A program made the position numbers and the translations under genes. From NCBI GenBank assembly GCA_003123965.1, contig NNSL01000429.1, forward strand, positions 1 to 7,378: DNA of 7,378 bases. The letters run 5' to 3'. Positions within the stretch are counted from its first letter, which is position 1, and each line of letters begins with the position of its first letter. Shown here piece by piece: positions 1 to 6,781 of the stretch. This stretch comes from Balneolaceae bacterium SMO_bin1. GTDB taxonomy: Bacteria > Bacteroidota > Rhodothermia > Balneolales > Balneolaceae. The notes beneath the pieces are model-generated. The model was not told the origin of the DNA. It worked only from the letters and a program-made list of their open reading frames with translations, and searched no databases.

Positions 1-1759
1 ATCACTGACTGGCAAGAGCAGTTTCAGTACACCATCGGGAGAAATCACGCCAAATATTTTGACCGCAATAACTGGCTCTATTTTACGCGCGAAGTGTTCG
101 ACCTTTTTTACCCCAGCTACGGCGATACCTACCCGATTTTTAACGGCGCCATTGGCATGACGTATGAGCAAGGCGGAGGCGGATTTGCCGGTTTGGGCGT
201 AATAAAGGCCGAGGGGGACACGCTAACGCTGCACGATCGCCTGCTGCACCATCATACCACGGGGCTTTCCACGGTAGAAGTGACGTCGAATAATGCCGAC
301 AGAGTGATTGAAGAATTTGAAAACTATTTTCAGTCTGCACGCGAAAACCCTGTGGGCACGTATAAAAGCTACCTGATCAAAGCAGATTCGTCAGCCAACC
401 AGCAGGCCTTACTTGAATTGTTGGATCGCCAGCAAATTGAATACCAGCGACTTGGAACCAGCGGCACCTACGATGGATTTAATTATCGCGAAGGTGACAC
501 CGGCGAAATCTCCTTCAACCAAAACGATATTCTGGTCAGTGCCTATCAGCCGAAATCGGTACTCACGCGCGTATTATTTGAACCCAAACCTGAGCTCAGC
601 GATTCACTGACGTACGACATCACCGCATGGGCGCTGCCGTATGCCTACGGCGTTGAAGCGCTGGCTACCGAAGAACGCGTGCAGGGCGAAGACTCTGAGC
701 GGCAAGCACCAACGGTAGATAATAACATTACCTCAGAACCGTACGCTTATTTAGCGGAGTGGGAAAGCGTGGCAGATGTGAAATTTTTATCCCAATTGCT
801 AAACCAGGGCGTGCTGGTGCGGCGGGCGGCTGAACCGTTTACGATTGACAATCGTGAATATAATGCAGGTACGCTCATCATCACCCGCAATGGGAATACC
901 AAAATGGGTGATGAATTCGATAAAATTGTGCAGCAGACAGCAAACGAACACAATCAGCAGCTACATGCGGCCGGTACCGGTTTTGTAACCTCGGGAGCTG
1001 ATTTTGGGTCGTCGAATGTGTCCATCATAGAAAAACCGCGGGTGGCCTTGCTTTCCGGTGACGGCACCTCATCGAACATGGTGGGCGAAGTGTGGCACTT
1101 TTTTGATCAGCAGATAGAGTACCCAGGTTACATTATTGGATACTGATTACTTTGGCGGCGTAAATCTTGCAGAGTTTGACGTAATGGTTATGCCATCGGG
1201 ATACTATGGTGATACATTTGATGAGGACGGCTTAAATCGCATCAAATCGTGGGTGCGCGATGGTGGGACGCTAATTGCACTGCAGGGCGCCAATGGGGTA
1301 CTGGCCGGCAAAGACGGTTTTGCGCTCAAAGAAAAAGAAACTGCTGAAAGTGAAGAAGAAGTGGAACAGACCGAGCAGGAAAAGCTCGAAATATACCGCC
1401 AGCGACAACGCGAAAGCGCCACTGATTTTAATCCGGGCTCCATTTTTAAAGTCACCCTTGATAATACGCATCCGCTGGCCTTTGGCTACGGCGATGAATA
1501 CTTCACCCTAAAGCTCGATACCGATGCTTATGCCTACCTTGATAACGGCTGGAATGTGGGTGTCACCAAAGAAAATGCACATCAAAGCGGGTTTATCGGT
1601 TTTGAAGCCAAAGAAGAGTTGGCCAACACACTTACATTTGGCGTGCAGAATATGGGCAGCGGATCGGTGGTTTACATGGTGGATAATCCGCTGTTCCGCG
1701 CTTTTTGGTACAATGGCAAACTGCTTTTTGGTAACGCCGTATTTATGGTTGGAAATTAA
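1..1759 (+). CDS. M14-family zinc carboxypeptidase-like protein, 3' part, with one frameshift
   Basis: This is the C-terminal ~585 residues of a large exported M14 metallopeptidase; the frame is open from base 1, so the start, signal peptide and zinc-ligand motif lie to the left. Window residues 1-60 are the end of the catalytic domain: the segment NGAIGMTYEQGGG carries the likely catalytic glutamate (Glu56, bases 166-168). From about residue 346 (RVALLSGDG) an amidotransferase-like Rossmann domain begins. Its would-be nucleophile elbow near residues 421-432 (GGTLIALQGANG) has no cysteine, so it is probably a non-catalytic, structural domain. A charged Lys/Glu-rich insert lies around residues 443-471. 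One extra G at 1126-1127 breaks the frame: frame 1 stops at 1144-1146, whereas reading CCA then GTT restores EYP-VTLLDTDYF. The second part then runs to TAA at 1757-1759. The peptidase family call is confident; substrate is unknown. It converges on the TPR lipoprotein gene, 9 bp away. Confidence 0.85.
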
Positions 1760-1768
1760 TCTTTTTAA

Positions 1769-2716
1769 TTACGATTCAAAGTTTAGGCGCTCTAAATCTG
1801 TTTCGGCGGCGATGTATCCAAAGGCACTCCATCGTTCCCCGTTGTACACCTGTTGAAAAAGATCCTGAGCCCGGCTTTCACGTCCGTTGATGTAGTGCCA
1901 GTTGCCCAGCCCGTAGCCAATAGTAGCATTGTCGAGCGGTGTTTCGGAATCATTAAGTAGCGTTTTTTCCTCAAAATCCCCCTTAAATACCATGAGCAAT
2001 TGGTGATAGGAATCATTTTCGATGATATTCATATCATCTTTGATCGGTTCCAGCACGTTCCCGGCCTGCAAATCCATACCGGCGCGCCGCAGGCTCATGT
2101 ACAGCCAGTAGGTAGATGCAACCATCATGTCGTCATTGGTGGAAGCATCGAGGCAACTTTGGAATGCATCAACTGATTTTTCAAAGTTTCCTTTTAAGTA
2201 ATGTGCCAGCCCCAGGTGATACCAGATATTGGTGTGGAGCGTGCTTCGCGGCTCATTCTGGGCATTGGGTAGCCCATCCGGTTCAATTTGATCATCGGTG
2301 CCTTTTATCAGTTCGGCCGCTTTTTGCAGGTCTGCGATGGCCTGCTCAAACTTCCGTGTGGAAATATAGCGATGGCCGCGGTGCCGGTAGAAGCGTGCGT
2401 CATCGGGATGCTTATCAATACCTTCGCTGAAAATATCGATGGCCTCACGGTAATTGCCCAAATAAGCGGTGCGCCGCCCATACCAAATTATGGCTTCGGC
2501 ACTATCGGGGTTCGCATTGTATTCGCCTTCAGCCTCTTTAAGATTTGCTTCAAATGCTTGCCGGGTGCTGTCGTTGAGTGCTGCGGTATAAAGCGTATCA
2601 CCCAGCGCAGATATGGCTTGGTATGAAGTTTTATCCTGCTGTTCGGTTTCCTCTGGTGATGAGCAGGCCGTGAACAAACCTGCCACTGTGATTGCAGTAA
2701 TCAAAAAATATCGCAT
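1769..2716 (-). CDS. TPR-repeat lipoprotein of unknown function
   Basis: A complete 315-residue protein. The N-terminus is a lipoprotein signal peptide: a short basic start (MRYF), a hydrophobic stretch, then FTAC with the lipidated cysteine at residue 18, followed by a Ser/Glu/Gln-rich linker. The mature part is mostly helical tetratricopeptide repeats. Two adjacent repeats lie at about 71-104 (IIWYGRRTAYLGNYREAIDI) and 105-138 (FYRHRGHRYISTRKFEQAIA). A third is near 162-194 (WYHLGLAHYLKGNFEKSV) and a degenerate one near 265-295. TPR domains bind peptides or partner proteins, so a periplasm-facing, membrane-anchored scaffold is inferred. It starts 15 bp after the M28 peptidase stop on the same strand, so the two are almost certainly co-transcribed and may work together. 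No strong Shine-Dalgarno precedes the ATG. I do not recognise a named family, and no enzymatic motif is visible. Confidence 0.88.
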   Translation of the reverse strand: MRYFLITAITVAGLFTACSSPEETEQQDKTSYQAISALGDTLYTAALNDSTRQAFEANLKEAEGEYNANPDSAEAIIWYGRRTAYLGNYREAIDIFSEGIDKHPDDARFYRHRGHRYISTRKFEQAIADLQKAAELIKGTDDQIEPDGLPNAQNEPRSTLHTNIWYHLGLAHYLKGNFEKSVDAFQSCLDASTNDDMMVASTYWLYMSLRRAGMDLQAGNVLEPIKDDMNIIENDSYHQLLMVFKGDFEEKTLLNDSETPLDNATIGYGLGNWHYINGRESRAQDLFQQVYNGERWSAFGYIAAETDLERLNFES

Positions 2717-2731
2717 AATCTCATCTATTGT

Positions 2732-4009
2732 TTAAAAAGTGATATTGAATGTTTGTTCTTCGCCGTCCCGCACAATAGTGACAGTGGTTTCCTGTCCTTC
2801 GCTCAAATCATTAAGCACTTCCATATAGTCATAAATATCACCCACTTCGGTTTTGTTGAGCCGGATGATTACATCGCCGCTTTGGAGCCCCGCATTACCG
2901 GCCGGCCCGTCAGACCGTACACCCGTGATTCGCATGCCGGTGCCGTCAAATCCGTAGTCGGGAGTTACGCCCATGGTGGGTCCGTCAAGAGTCATATTGC
3001 GCTGGGGTGAGCCCGGGGCTTCGGTGAACGCAAGCTGATTTTGGGCAAGCGTATCTACCGCCTGAACAAGTCTGCGAACGTGCTCCACCACAGTGTCGGT
3101 GCCTTCAAAATTAATATAGGAAGCATCATCAGATGGGCGATGGTAATCGGCGTGGGTATCGGTAAAATAGTGGAGAACGGGAATTTGTTTGTTGTAGAAT
3201 GAAGTGTGATCGCTGGCGCCGGTACCGTCGGGCTGGGTTTGTATAGTAAGAGAATCGGTGTTGGCTTGTGTAATGATATCCGACCACCGATCGGTGGTTC
3301 CCGTTCCAAAAATAAGCAGTTTGCCATCGCTCAGGCGGCCGATCATATCCATGTTAATCATCGCCTCAATATTTTCCAGGGGCACGGTGGGATTATCAAC
3401 AAAGTGCTGCGAACCCAGCAGGCCCATTTCTTCACCCGAAAAGGCCATGAAAATGATGCTTTTTTGCGGCGGATTTTCGGCAAAATACTGCGCCAGTTCC
3501 AGTATGCCGCTGGTGCCCGAGGCGTTGTCATCGGCACCGTTGTGGATTTGCGGATCATCGCGTGTGTAAAGCGATCCAAATTCGCCCATGCCCAAATGGT
3601 CGTAATGGGCCCCGATAGCGATATACTGCTCCGGGTGCTCGGTTCCTTCAACCATGGCCAGCACGTTGCGTGCAATGCGCTCATCGTCGGCTGATGCGGA
3701 CGTATCCTGGCTGTGGGGATTGCTGAGGTTAGCCATGTTGATGGTGAACGGCTGGTAATAGGTGCTGTCTTCGCCGGCGGGCTTGAGACCAAAGGTTTTA
3801 AAATAGTCGGCAATGTAGCGGGCGGCGATGGCTTCACCCGGCGTGCCGGCCTGCCGTCCGCGCAGGCTGTCTTGGGCCAGGTAACTAATATGCGTCTGAA
3901 TATCCTGTGGGTTGATTTCGGTGACAAGATCCGCGCCGGGCTCTTGCGAACTGTTGCAGGAAACAAGAAATAGGATAGAGATTAAAACAAGGAAAAAAGA
4001 TGTGCGCAT
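2732..4009 (-). CDS. M28-family zinc aminopeptidase-like lipoprotein with C-terminal PDZ domain
   Basis: A complete 425-residue exported peptidase. Residues 1-18 are a lipoprotein signal ending in LVSC, with the lipidated Cys at 18. The M28 di-zinc signature is intact and in order: GAHYDHLG (His135, Asp137), GADDNASG (Asp160, the bridging ligand), SGEE (general base Glu193, ligand Glu194), NMDMIGR (Asp221) and DYHRPSDD (His290). SDHTSF (266-271) is also typical of this group. There is little room between the N-terminal region and the catalytic core, so no protease-associated (PA) insert is apparent. Residues about 340-425 form a PDZ domain with GMRITGV, a GPAGNAGL segment and GDVIIRLN, which probably binds substrate or a partner C-terminus. 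The likely activity is removal of N-terminal residues from peptides at the cell envelope; specificity cannot be read. It is the first gene of an operon with the TPR lipoprotein and is divergent from the TonB receptor. The ATG was chosen because it begins the signal peptide. Confidence 0.93.
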   Translation of the reverse strand: MRTSFFLVLISILFLVSCNSSQEPGADLVTEINPQDIQTHISYLAQDSLRGRQAGTPGEAIAARYIADYFKTFGLKPAGEDSTYYQPFTINMANLSNPHSQDTSASADDERIARNVLAMVEGTEHPEQYIAIGAHYDHLGMGEFGSLYTRDDPQIHNGADDNASGTSGILELAQYFAENPPQKSIIFMAFSGEEMGLLGSQHFVDNPTVPLENIEAMINMDMIGRLSDGKLLIFGTGTTDRWSDIITQANTDSLTIQTQPDGTGASDHTSFYNKQIPVLHYFTDTHADYHRPSDDASYINFEGTDTVVEHVRRLVQAVDTLAQNQLAFTEAPGSPQRNMTLDGPTMGVTPDYGFDGTGMRITGVRSDGPAGNAGLQSGDVIIRLNKTEVGDIYDYMEVLNDLSEGQETTVTIVRDGEEQTFNITF

Positions 4010-4050
4010 CGGTAAGGGAATTAGCGTTGGTTTAGTGGTCGATTGTAATT

Positions 4051-4078
4051 CAAAAATACCAGTATAATTTTATAACAA
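4051..4078 (-). promoter_or_regulatory. Candidate Bacteroidota-type promoter for the M28/TPR operon
   Basis: On the minus strand, TTG (4078-4076) is followed after 17 nt by TATTTTTG (4058-4051). This fits the TTG-N17-23-TAnnTTTG pattern reported for Flavobacterium and relatives. It lies about 42 bp upstream of the M28 ATG, leaving a short 5' leader. The region is very AT-rich, so a chance match is possible. Confidence 0.4.
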
Positions 4079-4108
4079 TATAGGTAATAAATTACGGTGA
4101 TTATTTAG

Positions 4109-4137
4109 TTGAAATCAAAATATAAGGCTCGTATTTT
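4109..4137 (+). promoter_or_regulatory. Candidate promoter for the riboswitch and TonB receptor transcript
   Basis: TTGAAA (4109-4114) is separated by 17 nt from TATTTT (4132-4137), a sigma70-like arrangement with five of six and four of six consensus matches. A start about 7 nt downstream, near 4144, would put the 5' end of the RNA just before the TPP aptamer at 4157, as expected. The -10 element only partly matches the Bacteroidota TAnnTTTG form, and the real start is not shown by the sequence. Confidence 0.4.
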
Positions 4138-4156
4138 CTTCCACTCCACAAACCCA

Positions 4157-4236
4157 AGGTTGGGGGGTGCTTGCAAAAGCGGGCTGAGATCATACCCTGA
4201 GAACCTGAACCGGTTAACACCGGCGTAGGGAAACCT
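4157..4236 (+). promoter_or_regulatory. TPP riboswitch aptamer (THI element)
   Basis: This is a complete thiamine pyrophosphate aptamer. P1 is AGGTT (4157-4161) paired with AACCT (4232-4236). The conserved GGGGTGC is at 4164-4170. A short P3 follows, TTGC/GCGG closed by AAAA (4171-4182). The pyrimidine-sensing core CTGAGA is at 4184-4189, and ACCC (4194-4197) closes P2. The P4/P5 arm contains ACCTGA (4203-4208), the CCGG/CCGG stem (4210-4213 with 4220-4223), and the pyrophosphate-side consensus CGTAGGGAA (4224-4232). Every conserved block is present and in order. By family knowledge TPP binding represses the downstream gene, here the TonB-dependent receptor starting at 4303, which implies a role in thiamine or thiamine-precursor uptake. 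Confidence 0.97.
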
Positions 4237-4273
4237 GATGCCATTCGTTGTATCAGCATTTTGCGCAAGTGTC

Positions 4274-4298
4274 CCTCCTTTTAATAACTTAAAGGAGG
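4274..4298 (+). promoter_or_regulatory. Shine-Dalgarno-sequestering hairpin: riboswitch expression platform and RBS
   Basis: CCTCCTTT (4274-4281) is perfectly complementary to AAAGGAGG (4291-4298), an 8-bp stem with a 9-nt loop. The 3' arm is a near-perfect Shine-Dalgarno sequence ending 4 nt before the ATG at 4303. The stem has no T-tract after it, so it is not an intrinsic terminator; control of translation initiation is the natural reading. When TPP is bound, the hairpin can form and hide the ribosome site. A competing pairing for the TPP-free state is possible between 4156-4165 and 4272-4280. Confidence 0.85.
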
Positions 4299-4302
4299 AA
4301 CA

Positions 4303-6722
4303 ATGAAATATTTGATTCAATCTTTTTTTACTGCATTACTATTAACACTATTTTCAATCCAAACGGTTGAAGCCCAAACGGTTTCCGGTACTGTGTATGA
4401 CGCCGAAACCGGGGAAACGCTGCCCGGGGCCAATGTCATCCAGGTGGATACGCAGAACGGTGTTTCCACGGGTGATGACGGACAGTTTTCACTTACGCTG
4501 CAGGAAAACGGTCCATCGACCATCCGCATTTCTTTTGTGGGCTACCAGTCCCAAACTGTAGATGTCACCGGAAGCCAGGCCCAACTCTCCATTGAACTGA
4601 AGCCGCGCGTGTACAAGACGAACGAGATATTCGTCAGCGCCCTTCGGGTTGATGACTTAGTGCCGGTAGCTTCTACCACGCTGGAACGGGCCGAAATTGA
4701 GGAAAAGAATCTGGGTCAGGATATTCCGTATCTGCTCAGCAGCTTGCCTTCGGTAACGACCAGTTCCGATGCAGGCGCGGGTATAGGCTATACGGGACTT
4801 CGGATTCGGGGCGTTGATCAGGCGCGAATAAATGTGACGATCAACGGAATTCCGGTCAACGATGCCGAGTCGCACGGTGTATTTTGGGTAAACCTGCCCG
4901 ACCTTGCCGCTTCCGTTGAAGACATCCAGGTGCAGCGCGGCGTGGGAACGTCTACACAAGGCGCGGCTGCATTTGGTGCAACCGTGAACCTTCAAACCTC
5001 AGAAATGCGCTCCAACGCTTTTGGTGAAGTCAATGCCGGGGTTGGTTCATTTAATACGCGTCGATTTAACGTGCAGCTGGGTTCCGGCTTGATGGATAAC
5101 GGCTGGCAGGTGCAGGGTCGGCTCTCCAAAATAGATTCGGAAGGGTATGTCGATCGTGCATTTTCTGATCTGCAATCGTTCTACCTTAGTGCGGCGCACC
5201 AAGGGGAAAAGGGGCTGCTAAGAGCGGATGTATTTTCGGGTCGCGAGCAAACCTATCAGTCGTGGTATGGCATTTCGGAGGAGCGGCTGCAAGAAGATCG
5301 AACCTATAATCCAGCGGGACAGGAACGCCCCGGTGAACCCTACGACAATCAAACTGATAACTACCAGCAGGATTATTACCAACTGCACTACTCGTATGAA
5401 TTGAGTCCGAGCTGGACAGCAAATGCATCGCTGCATTACACTTATGGCCGTGGATACTATGAGGAATACAAAGCCGATGAACCTTTTGCCGATTATGGCC
5501 TGAACCCGGTTGTGAGGGGTGATGTCACAATTGATAATACGGATTTAGTGCGTCAGCTCTGGCTCGATAACCACTTCTATGGCACCGTTTTTTCCACTAA
5601 GTACCAAGCCGATCAGTGGCGATTGACCATAGGCGGCGGTTATAACGAATATCGCGGCGATCACTTCGGTGAAATAGTGCAGGCTGAGTTTGGACGCTTG
5701 CCCAGCACAGGCGATCAGTATTATCAAAACGATGCCTTTAAGAGCGATGGCAATATTTACGGCAAGTTGAATTACTCGTTCACCGAACGCTTCAGCGGGT
5801 ACTTAGACCTTCAGGTCCGCAATATTTACTATGAGTTTTTAGGCAAAGATCAGCAGCCTATTCCAGGCGGCGGACAGGAAGTGGTAAATGTAGAGCAGGA
5901 CGATAATTTAACGTTCTTCAACCCCAAAGCCGGACTCGTTTACCGCTGGAATAGCGGGCAACGCGTATATGCTTCTTTTGCTGTGGGCAATAAAGAGCCG
6001 ACGCGCGACGAATACATCAATTCAACGCCCGAGAACAGGCCGCAGCATGAGACGCTCTATGATTGGGAAGCCGGATACGAGGCCGAATTCCAGCAATTTT
6101 TTGGGGCAGTGAATCTCTACTATATGGATTATAAAAATCAGCTGGTTAACACCGGTGAGATTAATGAAGTGGGGCCGTAGTCCGCCAAAATGTACCCAAC
6201 AGTTATCGGGCAGGCATAGAGCTGCAGGCCGGCGTTCGAATCACCCCATCACTGCAGTGGTCGGCAAATGCCACATTCAGCCAAAACAAAATTGAGGAGT
6301 ACACCCAGTATCTCGATAACTTCGATACCGGCGGCCAGCAAACCATCGTATATGAAGACACCGATATTGCATTTTCTCCCTCATTTATTGGCAACTCCAT
6401 CATCAGCTACAGCCCGGGTGCATTTACCGCCGAGCTTTCTACGAAATATGTATCACGGCAATACCTGGATAACACCGAAACCGAAATCCGATCGCTTGAA
6501 CCCTATTTGGTGAATGACCTTCGCTTTGGCTACAATTTCGGTGGATTTGCACTGGTTCAAAATGTAAATGCCACGCTGCAGGTAAATAACATATTTGATG
6601 CTATGTACGAATCAAATGGTTATACGTTTGGATACGTGAGCGGCGGCGAACGCCAGTATTTTAACTATTACTACCCGCAGGCCGGCCGCAATTTCCTGGC
6701 TCGGGTTTCTATAGAGTTTTAA
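4303..6722 (+). CDS. TPP-riboswitch-controlled TonB-dependent outer-membrane receptor (probable thiamine uptake), with one frameshift
   Basis: Corrected for one missing base, this encodes a full-length receptor of 806 residues. Residues 1-24 are a Sec signal peptide with cleavage after VEA. Residues about 26-100 form a carboxypeptidase-regulatory-like beta domain (VSGTVYDAETGETLPGANV). NEIFVSALR (107-115) resembles the TonB-box region. The plug spans about 119-234, with LRIRGVDQARINVTINGIPV and later VQRGVGTSTQGAAAFG. The rest is a 22-strand-type barrel ending in RVSIEF with a terminal Phe, typical of outer-membrane proteins. The frame fails at 6171-6174, where four Gs stand where five are needed; frame 1 stops at 6178-6180, but the third frame continues GAVVRQNVPNSYRAGIEL and the barrel to TAA at 6720-6722. 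The TPP riboswitch upstream assigns it to thiamine-related import across the outer membrane, energised by TonB-ExbBD. No pnuT or thiamine biosynthesis gene is adjacent, and a terminator follows at once. Confidence 0.92.
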
Positions 6723-6747
6723 TGATTTAGAGGGACAAGCAGCGCTG

Positions 6748-6781
6748 AGCTCCCGGCCGGAAGTGGTCGGGGGCTTTTTTT
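6748..6781 (+). terminator. Intrinsic terminator of the TonB receptor gene
   Basis: AGCTCCCGGCC (6748-6758) pairs along its full 11 bp, with two G-T wobbles, to GGTCGGGGGCT (6765-6775) across a 6-nt GGAAGT loop. Seven Ts follow (6775-6781). It lies 25 bp after the receptor stop. There is no T-tract on the other strand, so it acts on the plus strand only. The T-tract overlaps the stop codon of the convergent oxidoreductase gene (6780-6782). Confidence 0.93.

Noticed and set aside
1275..1511. Lys-rich 78-codon open frame inside the M14 gene
   Set aside because: It is an out-of-frame reading of the charged Glu/Lys insert of the peptidase.
1754..1770. AATTAA/TTAATT small inverted repeat between the convergent M14 and TPR genes
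   Set aside because: It is a 6-bp AT-only stem with a 5-nt loop, too weak to call a bidirectional terminator.
3206..3694. Long plus-strand open frame (162 codons) opposite the M28 gene
   Set aside because: It is antisense to the intact M28 gene, whose zinc motifs fix the coding frame; its translation shows no domain or signal and no start context.
3358..3966. Long minus-strand open frame (202 codons) overlapping the M28 gene in another frame
   Set aside because: It is a shifted-frame shadow, rich in Pro, Arg and Thr, with no recognisable motif.
4274..4298. Leader hairpin considered as an intrinsic terminator
   Set aside because: The stem is not followed by a T-tract and its 3' arm is the Shine-Dalgarno sequence, so translational control is the better reading.
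6165..6182. Programmed ribosomal frameshifting in the receptor
   Set aside because: No slippery heptamer with a downstream structure is evident, programmed shifts are not known in TonB receptors, and similar one-base breaks occur in unrelated genes in the window.
6268..6513. Plus-strand frame of 81 codons after the receptor's premature stop
   Set aside because: The true continuation of the receptor barrel is in a different frame over the same bases (GIELQAGVRITPSLQWSANA).
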